Positions 8,805-16,960 of a DNA stretch of 42,997 bases are shown in pieces. The notes under the pieces were generated by a model. That model was not told the origin of the DNA. It made no database searches and worked only from the letters and a program-made list of their open reading frames with translations. Both the position numbers and the translations under genes were made by a program. The stretch covers positions 1 to 42,997 of the IMG/VR virus record IMGVR_UViG_3300006163_000008; one strand, 5' to 3'. The number at the start of each line of letters is the position of its first letter. The first letter of the stretch is position 1. Source of the DNA: a virus.

Positions 8805-9526
8805 GGCAGCCGGATCACCTGTCCGGGCACGATCGCGCGCGGATCGCGCAGCCCGTTCAGCTGCGCCAGCTCAACCCAGCGGTTCGCGTCGCCCAGCTGC
8901 CGCGCCGCAATGGAGAGCAGATCCTCGCCCTCACCGAACTGTGTGCTGGTCAGCGTGCGTCCCTTCGGCGCCACGACGTGCCGCTTGCGCTTCGCGAGCA
9001 GCCGCTTCGCCGGGGAACCTTGCGTGTGCTTCGCCGCCTTCACGCGGCGGCGCCGGGCCGCGCTCTTCTCGGTCAGGTACGTGTCCTGCACGTACTCGTA
9101 GAGCACGACCGTCACTTGCTGACGTGTGCGGTTGCCATGCTTGTTCATCAGCGCGTCGCCCCACGTCAGTTCACCGACGACCCACGTGCGTTCGGTGTGC
9201 GGAATGTGCTGGCCGGTGGCGGCGACGTGGATGCGTGGCGGCTCGCGGTTGGAGCCGGTCGGCCGCGCCATCTTCTCGATCGTCGCGATCTGCGACTCGA
9301 CGGACGCGCCTTCCGACCAGCGGTCGAGTAGCAGCGCCAGCGTCAGGTGCATCGCCGGTGGCGCGCGGAACGTTGTGATCGGCGGACGGCGCGGACGCGT
9401 GACCTCATCCCAGCCGCCGTAGCCAGACGACACATCGGGCCGGTCCTCCGCGAGGCGGCACGTGATCGAGAGCGGCGGGTCGTACGCGTGCAGGCGCACC
9501 CAGCCGACGCGCGGCGACGCAGGCAT
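8801..9526 (-). CDS. LysM-domain baseplate hub adaptor (P2 gpX/T4 gp53-like)
   Basis: 241 aa. The last 55 residues are a LysM domain (LSIAARQLGDANRWVELAQ, then NGLRDPRAIVPGQVI). In contractile injection systems such proteins sit between tape measure and hub, where LysM binds the tube end or peptidoglycan. The N-terminal part is beta-rich (WDEVTRPRRPP, LALLLDRW), followed by a basic linker (KSAARRRRVKAAK). ATG 9526 directly abuts the stop of the tape measure gene. Overlaps the hub start by 4 bp. Confidence 0.85.
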   Translation of the reverse strand: MPASPRVGWVRLHAYDPPLSITCRLAEDRPDVSSGYGGWDEVTRPRRPPITTFRAPPAMHLTLALLLDRWSEGASVESQIATIEKMARPTGSNREPPRIHVAATGQHIPHTERTWVVGELTWGDALMNKHGNRTRQQVTVVLYEYVQDTYLTEKSAARRRRVKAAKHTQGSPAKRLLAKRKRHVVAPKGRTLTSTQFGEGEDLLSIAARQLGDANRWVELAQLNGLRDPRAIVPGQVIRLP

Positions 9527-11236
9527 CTACCGGCGCGCCTTCTTGTCGCCGGTGTAGCGAGCGACCGACTGCGCAACGACGCGCCCGTCGAGGTAGACCG
9601 GCACCACGATGTCGGCGGTGCCGAACACGTGCGCCATCTCGAACGGCGGCGGCGGCGGCAGCGGTGTCACGCGTGCACCACCCGGCAGCGTCAGCACTTC
9701 GGGTCCGCGCTCACCGACCAGCGCGGCGCCGCCGTACGGCATCCGGCCTCCGGTCGCGAAGTGTTTGCCGACGAAGTGCTTCGCGCCACCGGCAACGCTC
9801 ATCGCGGCGCCGATGCCGGGGATCTTCTTGAGCGTGTCCCCGATCATGCCGGGGATGCCACGCACGAAGTTGATGAAGTTCGTGATCGCGGTGCGGATGG
9901 TGTCGAACACGCCCTGCGCGAACTTCTTGATCTCCCCGAAGTGACGGATGATCAGCACGGTCGCGAGGCCGAACGGCCCGGTGAGGATGCCGAGCAGGAG
10001 CGGCCAGTTCGACTTGATCCAGTCGAACGCGGCGCGCAGCGCGTCCCACGTTGCGTGCGCACCGATCTGCACTGCCTTCCACATCGCATCGACCGCGGCG
10101 CGGAACCAGCCGACCTTGCGGTACAGGAGCACGAAGCCGATCCCGATCGCGACGAGCGCGAGGATGACTAGCGCGATGATGCCGATCCACGCCCACGTCG
10201 CCGCGGTCAGCCCGAGCTGCATGATCGTGGTCGCGATGATCGCCGCCTTGTATGCGATGAACGCAACGACGAGCAGGCCGAGCAGCGACTTCAAGACCCA
10301 GCCCTGACGGACGAACGGTTGGATCACGCGCACGAGCGACACGAACGCGCCCTCGACTTGCATCAGCACCGGCAGCAACGCGGTGCCGAGCTGCACCTTC
10401 ATGCCTTCGGACGCGATCTTCATCTCGCGTTGATGCGCGATCATGTCTTTCAGCTGCCCGACCGTCTTGACGCCGAGCACGTCGCCGTACTTGCGCACGA
10501 CGTTCAGCTGGTCCTGGATGCCTTGCCGTCCTTTGATCAGGATCGGTAGCAGCGCTTGACCGCCGCGGCCGAACAGCTGCTGAGCGATGGCGGCGCGGCG
10601 TGCCGGGTTCTGCATCTTGGACAGCGCCTGCGACACCTGGCCGATGATCGCTTGTGTGTTGCCGGACGCGATCGCGCGTTGCGTGACGCCGAGTCCGGCG
10701 AGCGTCTTGCGTGCCTTGTCACCGGCGTCGTGTGCGTGGCCCATCGCTGTCTGCAGCTTGCGCAGCGCCGCCGGTGCCTTCTTGCCGCCGAGGTCCTCGA
10801 CTGCCTTGTATTGCGCGTTCAGCTTCTGCATCGTGACCGACTCTTTGACGGTGCCTTGCCGCGACTTCTCTGTCTCGCGCGCCAGCTTCACGAAGCCTTG
10901 CTGCAGCTGCTTCGTCGCGATGCCGCGTGACTTCGCGACCGACGACCACGCCGATGCCGTCTGCACGTCGAGGCCGGTCGTGCGTTGCAGCGCGAGCGTG
11001 GACTTCGCGAGGTCCTCGGTTGCGCTGACCGAGCCCTTGATGTACCGCGTCGCGCCGTAGATGGCGGCGGCGCCGCCAGCCCACTTCGCGATTCCCTTCC
11101 AGCCGATGCCTGCCTTCTTGCCGCTCTTCTCCGCTGCGGTGCCGACACCGCCGATCGCCTTCGATGACTTCGTTGCGTCCTCGATGAACTTGCGTGCGTT
11201 GCGGAGCAGGAGGAAGATCTCGACGGCATCAGCCAC
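9527..11236 (-). CDS. Tail tape measure protein
   Basis: 569 aa, short for the family, implying a short tail if tube length scales with this protein. N-terminal helical Ala/Lys-rich region with a GIGWKGIAKWAGGAAAIYG segment. The middle carries a helical block with LFGRGGQALLPIL, a motif common in actinophage tape measures. Around residues 320-365 are two strongly hydrophobic segments (LKSLLGLLVVAFIAYKAAII and IGIIALVILALVAIGIG) that could form the membrane channel at DNA injection. The end has the typical YGGAALVGERGPEVLTLPGG. GTG start at 11236. Follows the tail-assembly chaperones. Confidence 0.93.
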   Translation of the reverse strand: MADAVEIFLLLRNARKFIEDATKSSKAIGGVGTAAEKSGKKAGIGWKGIAKWAGGAAAIYGATRYIKGSVSATEDLAKSTLALQRTTGLDVQTASAWSSVAKSRGIATKQLQQGFVKLARETEKSRQGTVKESVTMQKLNAQYKAVEDLGGKKAPAALRKLQTAMGHAHDAGDKARKTLAGLGVTQRAIASGNTQAIIGQVSQALSKMQNPARRAAIAQQLFGRGGQALLPILIKGRQGIQDQLNVVRKYGDVLGVKTVGQLKDMIAHQREMKIASEGMKVQLGTALLPVLMQVEGAFVSLVRVIQPFVRQGWVLKSLLGLLVVAFIAYKAAIIATTIMQLGLTAATWAWIGIIALVILALVAIGIGFVLLYRKVGWFRAAVDAMWKAVQIGAHATWDALRAAFDWIKSNWPLLLGILTGPFGLATVLIIRHFGEIKKFAQGVFDTIRTAITNFINFVRGIPGMIGDTLKKIPGIGAAMSVAGGAKHFVGKHFATGGRMPYGGAALVGERGPEVLTLPGGARVTPLPPPPPFEMAHVFGTADIVVPVYLDGRVVAQSVARYTGDKKARR

Positions 11237-11486
11237 GGCGGCGCATCGCCTTCGCTAGTTCGTAGACGATGTGGCGTGCGAGGTTCTGTTGGCGCAGGTT
11301 GTCGATCTGCGCGGCGCGGTTCGCGAGCGCGGTCAGCATCAGCCGTACCTCTGGGTCGGTGGTCGTCATGTAGTGCAGCGCCGGGAGGCCGTGCAGCGCG
11401 AGCACGGCGGCGGTCGTCAGCTCGGCGCTGCCGGTGATTCCCCCGCGAACGTCTCGTCGGCGTCGTTGTTCACGCCGGTAGCCCAA
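11229..11486 (-). CDS. Tail assembly chaperone, second frame (T-like), probably made by -1 frameshift
   Basis: The open frame allows 85 codons, but the useful part is from about 11440 to the stop at 11229, roughly 70 residues including RLMLTALANRAAQIDNLRQQ. It overlaps the end of the first chaperone gene in the -1 frame and has no convincing start. The arrangement (chaperone, overlapping short frame, tape measure) is the standard lambda G/GT layout, so I read this as the C-terminal extension of a fused product initiated at 11968. Independent translation from an internal start is less likely. Confidence 0.65.
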   Translation of the reverse strand: MGYRREQRRRRDVRGGITGSAELTTAAVLALHGLPALHYMTTTDPEVRLMLTALANRAAQIDNLRQQNLARHIVYELAKAMRRRG

Positions 11487-11968
11487 TCCATGTATCCGCC
11501 CATCAGCGTGTTCAGCGCAACCTCGGGGATGGGTGCGGCGCCGAACAGCTCACGGACCAGCTCGCGCCCGCTGCGTGCGTGCAGGTCGAGGCCGTCCGCG
11601 AGCCGTTCGTCCAGGCCGATCGGGTCATCCGCGTCGAGCGGCTGCAGCTCGCCGTCCTGCGTGCGCCGTGCGAGCACGTCGTGCACGGCGGCGATGAGCA
11701 GGTCGGCGTTCAGGTTGAAGTCGCGTTCGGGTGACTTCGATCGTTCGTGTCGTTCACGGAAGACGGTGATCTTGGCGCCGGGCAGCGGCCCGAGGCGCAG
11801 CACGAGCAGGTCGTCGTAGCCGGGCACGGCGATGTCGTAGATCTGCTCGGCCGTGTACGTGGCTCGTGTCGCGCGGAGCAGGTCGAGCACCGAGTTCGGT
11901 GCGGCGCCGTTGCCGTTGCCGACCGCAAGGCTGTGCACCTGCGTGTCCTCGTGTTCGATGTCGGTCAT
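11417..11968 (-). CDS. Tail assembly chaperone, first frame (G-like)
   Basis: 183 aa, mostly acidic and helical (SVLDLLRATRATYTAEQIYD, LLVLRLGPLPGAKITVF). It lies between tail tube and tape measure genes, the constant place for the tail chaperone. The final codons contain a run of five G followed by AA (minus strand 11444-11438), a heptamer able to support -1 slippage into the second frame. ATG at 11968 forms ATGA with the tube stop. The family is poorly conserved in sequence, so the call rests on position, size and frameshift layout. Confidence 0.8.
   Translation of the reverse strand: MTDIEHEDTQVHSLAVGNGNGAAPNSVLDLLRATRATYTAEQIYDIAVPGYDDLLVLRLGPLPGAKITVFRERHERSKSPERDFNLNADLLIAAVHDVLARRTQDGELQPLDADDPIGLDERLADGLDLHARSGRELVRELFGAAPIPEVALNTLMGGYMDWATGVNNDADETFAGESPAAPS
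11438..11444 (-). other. Candidate -1 programmed frameshift slippery site
   Basis: On the minus strand the heptamer reads G GGG GAA in the chaperone frame (codons GGG GAA). Moving back one base gives GGG GGA, re-pairing the P site perfectly. The -1 frame then stays open to 11229, while the zero frame stops at 11417. G-rich slippery heptamers are well known at this place in tailed phages. I see no clear downstream pseudoknot by eye. Confidence 0.6.
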
Positions 11969-12375
11969 GCGACTGTGCCTGCGGGCGTGACTTCCATCTC
12001 AAGCTGCGCGGCGTCGGCCGCTTCGCTGTCCACGTCGGGCGGGTGCACGAGCTTCAACCGTCCCTGATACGTGAGCGGTCGTCCGAACACGTTGCGGTCA
12101 ACGTCGAGCGACTTCTTCTTGATCACGACCCAGCCCTTCCCGGCTCGGCCCATCAACCAGTGCACAATCAGGTGATCGCGGTTGAGGTCGTACAGCCGCG
12201 AGAGCGTGATCGTGCCGATGTTCTGCGAGCCGCCGAGTGAGATGCGTGCTCCCATGCCGCCGGGCTTGTATGTCGTCTCTTCCGAATCGACTTCGCCGCC
12301 GGACATCTTGTCGAACGTGCCGAGGTCCACGCCGTCCACGGACACGCTGACGTCGTACTGATCGACGCGTGACAT
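11965..12375 (-). CDS. Tail tube protein
   Basis: 136 aa, the normal size of a myovirus tube subunit (T4 gp19/P2 FII-like fold). Features: N-terminal YDVSVSVDGVDLGTFDKMSG, central EETTYKPGGMG and NIGTITLSRLYD, and the closing RPLTYQGRLKLVHPPDVDS. The YKPGGM and T-I-T-L-S-R pattern is characteristic of tube proteins following a sheath gene. Gene order sheath-tube-chaperone-tape measure agrees. ATG at 12375. Confidence 0.9.
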   Translation of the reverse strand: MSRVDQYDVSVSVDGVDLGTFDKMSGGEVDSEETTYKPGGMGARISLGGSQNIGTITLSRLYDLNRDHLIVHWLMGRAGKGWVVIKKKSLDVDRNVFGRPLTYQGRLKLVHPPDVDSEAADAAQLEMEVTPAGTVA

Positions 12376-12390
12376 TGCTACCTCCCTTCG

Positions 12391-13569
12391 TTACGCCGCG
12401 AGCGACGACAGGCTCGGCGGCCCGGCTGCGGCTTCGGTCGTTGACACCTTCACGATCTCGATCACGACCAGCTCCGCGAACGGAGACATGCACACTTCCA
12501 GCACGGCGTGCAGCTCGCCGTTCGCGATCGTGTCCGGTGTGTTCACTTGCGTGCCGACGTTGACGCGGAACGCCTGGTCGGCGGTCGCGCCGTACAGTGC
12601 ACCGGCTTCGTAGAACGGCACGAGCATCGCGGCCAGTTCGCCACCGAAGTCGTGGATCGTGATCCAGCGCCCGTCGATCTGCGAGAACACGTACCGCTCC
12701 GCGATCGCGTTTGCTTGCGCGACGATCGCCATGTTCAGCCGGGCGTTGCCGAAGTTGAGCCACTCGGGATGCGCCACCGGGTCGGTGAGCGAGCGGAAGC
12801 CGTACATCTCCAAGGTGCCGTAGCGGTTGCGGGCCATGTTGATGCCCGCCTCGTTGATGTCCTGATACTCCAAGTCGGTGAAGCGCGCCGTCAGGTCGAG
12901 CGTGTACAGCGAGACGCCGTTGACACCGGCGGCTGCCTGATTCGGGGTGAACGGCACGTCGTTGCGCGCGATGATCCCGGCGACGACTGCAGCCCACGAC
13001 ACGGTCCGTGTGGTGCCGCTCGCGACGCCGGGGATGATGGCACCCGGCGCGAACGCTGCGCCGTAGCGCCCGTTCCCTGCAGCCTGCAGAGCGGTGCCTG
13101 CCGTGGTGAACGCTGCCGCGTCGCCCGTCTGCGGCCCGTCGATCAACGCGACGCGATTCGCGGCTTCGGCGTGGTCAAGCAGAGCGGTGTGCACCGTGGC
13201 GTCGTCGGAGCCGGGTGCGGACACCTGGCCCGGGCCGAGGTCCACCGTCAGCTGCGCGAGCGCGGCCTCGTAGTCGGCGGCTACGCCGGTCGAGCCTGAC
13301 GGCAACGATGACACCCAGACCTGATTCCCGCCTTCGCGGTAGTACGTCTGCACGGCGTCGTACATCTCCTGCGACGCGCCGGTGCCGCGTGCACCGAACT
13401 TCGCGGTGTACTCGTTCATCGAGTGGATCAGCGTCGGCACCGGAGCGCCGCCCGCGTCCACCGGGCGCGTCGTCGTGGAACCGACAACGAACCAGACGCC
13501 GGTGTCGGTCGGTACGGAACGCGCGGTCGGCTCGGCAACCGAGACGACTTCTACTCCTGGACGTGGCAT
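12391..13569 (-). CDS. Tail sheath protein
   Basis: 392 aa. Opens with PRPGVEVVSVAEPTARSVPT, the usual start of contractile sheath proteins. Further sheath signatures are GVWFVVGSTTTRPVDAG, YDAVQTYYREGGNQVWVSS, and the late NRYGTLEMYGFRSLTDP followed by VPFYEAGALYGATADQAFRV. The C-terminal segment carries the beta strands that extend to neighbouring subunits. ATG 13569 overlaps the previous TAA by one base. Its presence fixes the virion as a contractile-tailed phage. A longer upstream frame up to 13929 is a shadow of the preceding gene. Confidence 0.95.
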   Translation of the reverse strand: MPRPGVEVVSVAEPTARSVPTDTGVWFVVGSTTTRPVDAGGAPVPTLIHSMNEYTAKFGARGTGASQEMYDAVQTYYREGGNQVWVSSLPSGSTGVAADYEAALAQLTVDLGPGQVSAPGSDDATVHTALLDHAEAANRVALIDGPQTGDAAAFTTAGTALQAAGNGRYGAAFAPGAIIPGVASGTTRTVSWAAVVAGIIARNDVPFTPNQAAAGVNGVSLYTLDLTARFTDLEYQDINEAGINMARNRYGTLEMYGFRSLTDPVAHPEWLNFGNARLNMAIVAQANAIAERYVFSQIDGRWITIHDFGGELAAMLVPFYEAGALYGATADQAFRVNVGTQVNTPDTIANGELHAVLEVCMSPFAELVVIEIVKVSTTEAAAGPPSLSSLAA

Positions 13570-14240
13570 TAGGTGCTGCCTCCCTTCGTGGGCTGGATGA
13601 CATCGACCTTGAGCACAACGACGTCGGGCGTCTGGACGACGGGCCAGTCGGGCCACGGCAGCGTGTCCGGGTCGAGCGGTTCGTTCGGCGTTGCCGGTCC
13701 GCCACCGGCGAGCGCGATGTTCTCTACCTCGACGGTGAACTGTCCGAAGCCGCCGTCGATCGAACGGAGATCGTCGTAGTCGAGCTGGTCGTACTGCTCG
13801 CCCTGCCAGTCCACACCGGACGCCATGCCGCCGAGCGAGGGCTTCTGCAAGAACAGGTCGCGGAGCGCGGCCATGTAGCGCTGCGCGTTCGCGTGCGACT
13901 CCATCTGCGTGCGCGCGCTGCAGACACACGCGACTCCCATGTCCCAGCGTCCGCGATACCTGCCGCCGCCGTCCTTGAGCGGGCGCTCAGCCAGGCCGAC
14001 GCTGACGAGCACGACCGCGGGCAGCTGATCCTCGGGCCACTTGTCAAGCGACGGCGCGATCACGTAGCCGCGCGGGCGCTGCAGCTCGCCGCGCGTCAGC
14101 CCGTCTTGCTGCTCCTTCTCCGCGAGGTACGTGCCGAACCACTTGCGGATCGTGGTCATGCACCACTGCTCGACATCGTGGCCGGACACGATCCGCCCGA
14201 AGATCGACGGCTGTGTCGGCGGGTAGATCACGTGGCTCAT
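13569..14240 (-). CDS. Probable tail terminator/tail completion protein
   Basis: 223 aa; ATG at 14240 forms ATGA with the previous gene. N-terminal SHVIYPPTQPSIFGRIVSG, middle WPEDQLPAVVLVSVGLAERP and YRGRWDMGVACVCSA, all looking like an alpha/beta fold with central strands. It lies immediately between the neck/virion-morphogenesis gene and the sheath, where tail terminator proteins that cap the tube and sheath are normally encoded. I do not recognise a named family from sequence, so the role is positional. Confidence 0.7.
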   Translation of the reverse strand: MSHVIYPPTQPSIFGRIVSGHDVEQWCMTTIRKWFGTYLAEKEQQDGLTRGELQRPRGYVIAPSLDKWPEDQLPAVVLVSVGLAERPLKDGGGRYRGRWDMGVACVCSARTQMESHANAQRYMAALRDLFLQKPSLGGMASGVDWQGEQYDQLDYDDLRSIDGGFGQFTVEVENIALAGGGPATPNEPLDPDTLPWPDWPVVQTPDVVVLKVDVIQPTKGGST

Positions 14241-14719
14241 GACGATGCGCCCTTCGTCTTGCCGAGCATGTAGTCGCGCACGTCCTTCACCATCCGGCGC
14301 CGCGTGCGCGTGTCCACCGGGATCAGCGGATCGCGGATCGGTACGCCTTCGCCCATTCGGTGGAAGCGTGCGTAGTACGTCTTCGTTCCGAACCGCATCG
14401 ACCGCTTGCCTGCGGTGCGCTTCGCGTCCGCGCCGCGCTTCACGGTCAGCGACGCGAGCAGTGCGCCGGTGGCGATCAGCGGGTCGGGCGGCTGGCCGCG
14501 CTTCGCCTTCGCCTCGCGCGTACGGTCCGCGAGCGGCGCCCACGAGCCGCGTCCGTGTGAGCTGAACCAGACCGGCTCGACACCGCGCAACTCGTCAATG
14601 ATCTGGCGGAACGCGGGCCGCGGATCTTCGCCGCGCTTCGCCAATCCGTACACGAGCTTCGACGCTGCCTCGTCGCCGCGCGCTTCCATGTCGAAGCCGA
14701 GTCCGCCGCGTTGCGCCAT
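14237..14719 (-). CDS. Virion morphogenesis/neck protein (Mu gpG/HK97 gp10-like)
   Basis: 160 aa from ATG 14719, which shares one base with the preceding TGA. N-terminal GFDMEARGDEAASKLVYGLA, a middle RGSWAPLADRTREAKAKRG (the 'W-x-P-L' block typical of virion morphogenesis proteins), then LIATGALLASLTV and FGTKTYYARFHRMGEGVP, all strongly reminiscent of this family. Such proteins sit at the head-tail joint and help attach the tail. A longer frame starting at 14785 is possible but overlaps the connector gene, so the shorter start is preferred. Confidence 0.82.
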   Translation of the reverse strand: MAQRGGLGFDMEARGDEAASKLVYGLAKRGEDPRPAFRQIIDELRGVEPVWFSSHGRGSWAPLADRTREAKAKRGQPPDPLIATGALLASLTVKRGADAKRTAGKRSMRFGTKTYYARFHRMGEGVPIRDPLIPVDTRTRRRMVKDVRDYMLGKTKGASS

Positions 14720-15231
14720 CACACGTTCACGAGGTCGGACAGCTTCGTCCCGACCGGCATCGCGTAGCCGTACTGATACGCCCACATGACGGTGCCGGGC
14801 ATCACGTCGAGCGTGCCGATCTTCGCGGCGACACCGCCCTCGCCGGGCGGTGTGATCTGCGACACGTACGAGACGAACGCGTCACGGTCTTCGGTCCACA
14901 GCTGCCACAGCTGCGCGAACGCGCTGCGGTCGGCGCGCACCTGCTCGGGCCAGTAGGACAGCTCGACTTCGCAGGCGGCGACGATGCTCGCCAGGTGTGT
15001 CGCCTCCGCGTACGCGTCTGCGGGGAAGTCCCAGCCCACGAGCGCGGCCACCTTCGCGCAGCCGTTCGTGATCAGCTGCTCGACCTCGGCGTCGGTCGGC
15101 CGCGTGGCGGACGTGAACGTGCCGACCTCGTTCATGCTCGCGTCCTTCGTCCGTGCACGCACGAGCGCGGCCACGTCGTCCACTGTCGGACGCCACGGCA
15201 CGGTCAGCGGATCGGTCGGTGGTGTGCTCAT
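14719..15231 (-). CDS. Head-tail connector (gp6/gp15-like adaptor)
   Basis: 170 aa, helical. The opening WRPTVDDVAALVRARTKD matches the usual start of adaptor proteins that dock beneath the portal. It continues with RPTDAEVEQLITNGCAKVAA and ATHLASIVAACEVELSYWPE. Located three genes after the capsid gene and before the neck protein, the usual connector place. The ATG at 15231 forms ATGA with the stop of the 63-aa gene. Confidence 0.78.
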   Translation of the reverse strand: MSTPPTDPLTVPWRPTVDDVAALVRARTKDASMNEVGTFTSATRPTDAEVEQLITNGCAKVAALVGWDFPADAYAEATHLASIVAACEVELSYWPEQVRADRSAFAQLWQLWTEDRDAFVSYVSQITPPGEGGVAAKIGTLDVMPGTVMWAYQYGYAMPVGTKLSDLVNV

Positions 15232-15419
15232 GGATCATCCTCCGGGTCGGTGGGTCCGGCTTGCGCTTCCAGCCGCGCGAGGTACAGCGGCATCCAGTCG
15301 TCCATCACTTCCTGCCGAGGTTCGGGCGGCGCCTGCAGCGACAGCCACAGATCGCGCTTGTATGCGATCCGGTTCAGCGTCTGCTGCCGCCACAGTGCCG
15401 CCCGTTCCTCTTCGGTCAC
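15228..15419 (-). CDS. Small hypothetical head protein
   Basis: 63 aa from GTG 15419, which forms GTGA with the stop of the PKD-domain gene. Sequence begins TEEERAALWRQQTLNRIAYK and ends in acidic residues (GPTDPEDDP). No membrane segment or recognisable domain. It sits in the head cluster between a probable capsid decoration gene and the connector. Real because the start/stop coupling is intact on both sides. Confidence 0.65.
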   Translation of the reverse strand: MTEEERAALWRQQTLNRIAYKRDLWLSLQAPPEPRQEVMDDWMPLYLARLEAQAGPTDPEDDP

Positions 15420-15772
15420 GTCACGACCACCGTTGCGGTCGCGCTTGCTCCCTTGCCGTACCTGTCCTGCACGTACAGCCGCACGGTGTACGAACCGGCG
15501 ACGGTGTACGCGTGCGTCATCACTGCACCGTCGATCAGCGGCCCGGTGTCCCCGAAGTCCCACAGGAACGCGAGCGGGTCGCCGCTCGGTGTCGAGGTGT
15601 GCGCGTCGAACTTGAATACGGTGCCTGCGGGTCCGGTGCTCGGCGTGACGTTGAACACGGCTGTCGGTGTGCCGCCCGGTGTCCCGAGTCCGAACTGCCA
15701 CGTGCCCGCCGCCACTGCTTTGACGTACGGATGGTTCGGGCCGAGCGCGTCCAGTTCCGCGACGTCAGGCAT
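15416..15772 (-). CDS. PKD-domain protein, probable capsid decoration protein
   Basis: 118 aa. Residues about 35-118 form one Ig-like PKD domain: TPSTGPAGTVFKFDAHTS, then the hallmark LAFLWDFGDTGP and MTHAYTVAGSYTVRLYVQD. A short helical N-terminus precedes (AELDALGPNHPYVKAVAAG). Ig-like folds are frequent on phage capsids and may aid weak binding to surface glycans. Encoded two genes after the major capsid gene. Overlaps the 65-aa gene by 8 bp. Confidence 0.8.
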   Translation of the reverse strand: MPDVAELDALGPNHPYVKAVAAGTWQFGLGTPGGTPTAVFNVTPSTGPAGTVFKFDAHTSTPSGDPLAFLWDFGDTGPLIDGAVMTHAYTVAGSYTVRLYVQDRYGKGASATATVVVT

Positions 15773-15962
15773 TGTCCTTGTCCTCGGCTTCGGCTAGCTC
15801 GGCCGCGTCCTGGCCGACGTAGCCTTTATCGAGCGCCTCCTGATGCGCCTCGTTCGCTTGCACTTCGGTCGGCTTCGCCTCGGCGTCCTGCGACTTCTTC
15901 TCGGCTGTCAAGCCACTCACGTCCTCTCGTGTGATCGACGGCGTTGAACGTTGGCGCGCCAT
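15765..15962 (-). CDS. Small charged hypothetical protein next to capsid gene
   Basis: 65 aa; ATG 15962 shares one base with the stop of the capsid gene. Very polar, Glu/Asp/Lys/Ala-rich, with no hydrophobic core (AEKKSQDAEAKPTEVQANE), so probably extended or helical. Similar small charged proteins sit just after capsid genes in many actinophages; function unknown. Confidence 0.65.
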   Translation of the reverse strand: MARQRSTPSITREDVSGLTAEKKSQDAEAKPTEVQANEAHQEALDKGYVGQDAAELAEAEDKDNA

Positions 15963-16924
15963 TACGGAGCGTGGAGCACGCCGAACGGGTAGCGGCTGCC
16001 CGCGGTCGGCTGGTCGTAGGTGATCGGGTTCGGCACCTGGAACGCGAACCGTGCCGTGACGCGCACCGCCACCATGTCTTGCTGCGCGAGGTTCAACTGG
16101 ATCGCGCCTGCGCCGTCCGTGATCACGGCCTGATCGAGGATCTTGAACGTCAGGTCCTGCCGTACGCCGAGCAGTCCCTGCGAGAAGTCACCGACGATCG
16201 CCTCGGTGGCGCCTGCGCCGGTCGGCCACAAGCCGCGCATCGGGTAGCGGATCACTACGCCGTACGCACTGTCGTTCGGCGCCTGCGATGCGTTGCCGGT
16301 TCCCTCGGCCGGTTCGGCCAGCTGCTCGCCGGTCGTGCTGCGTGCAGCGCGGATCTTCGCCTTGATCGTGCGGTTGGCGATGACACCGCTCACGTCGAAC
16401 CCGTCCGCCTCAACCGGCGCGAACGCGTTGCCGATGTCGCCCATGATTCCGCCCTGCACCTGCGTCGCGGCTTCGGCAACCGTGTTCCCTGCGGCGATCG
16501 CCGCACTGGTGATGTCGGCGGGCCAGGACGCGGGCTTGTTCACGCCGAAGAAGATCGCGGCGTCCAGTGCACGCCCGATCGCCTCCACGAGCTGCGGGCG
16601 GATCAGCGCCCAGATGTCGAAGTCCACATCGTCAAGCACGTTCTCGGGCACCGGCACGATCACCGCCAGCTCTTCGGCGTTGAGGTACAGGTTCGCCCAC
16701 GCGCTCTTCGTTGTCTGCTTGACGCCCGTGTCGCCGCTCACCCAATACGCGACGGCGAGCGCGGACTCCGCGGGGATGCGCAGCTGCGCGCGGCTCATCG
16801 GCACGTGCCGGAACAGCGCGAGTGCGGCGGACGTGTCCGGCAGGTGCGTGATGATGTCCCGCGAATACTCTTCGGGGATCAGCGCAGCCGCGTCGGACCG
16901 ACCGACTTGTGAGTTGTACGGCAT
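15962..16924 (-). CDS. Major capsid protein, HK97 fold
   Basis: 320 aa. Features typical of the HK97 family as found in actinophages: ALIPEEYSRDIITHLPDTS at the start, RIPAESALAVAYWVSGDTG, then the NLYLNAEELAVIVPVPENVL strand/helix block (P-domain), DVDFDIWALIRPQLVEAIGR, and DAAIFFGV. The final part has LTFKILDQAVITDG and QDMVAVRVTARFAF, which matches the usual C-terminal A-domain strand. Preceded by a scaffold gene, followed by small head genes. The leader GAGAGGAACCTC before ATG contains a Shine-Dalgarno. Confidence 0.93.
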   Translation of the reverse strand: MPYNSQVGRSDAAALIPEEYSRDIITHLPDTSAALALFRHVPMSRAQLRIPAESALAVAYWVSGDTGVKQTTKSAWANLYLNAEELAVIVPVPENVLDDVDFDIWALIRPQLVEAIGRALDAAIFFGVNKPASWPADITSAAIAAGNTVAEAATQVQGGIMGDIGNAFAPVEADGFDVSGVIANRTIKAKIRAARSTTGEQLAEPAEGTGNASQAPNDSAYGVVIRYPMRGLWPTGAGATEAIVGDFSQGLLGVRQDLTFKILDQAVITDGAGAIQLNLAQQDMVAVRVTARFAFQVPNPITYDQPTAGSRYPFGVLHAP

Positions 16925-16960
16925 GAGGTTCCTCTCGGGTTGCGGCTTGCGCCGCTGGCG

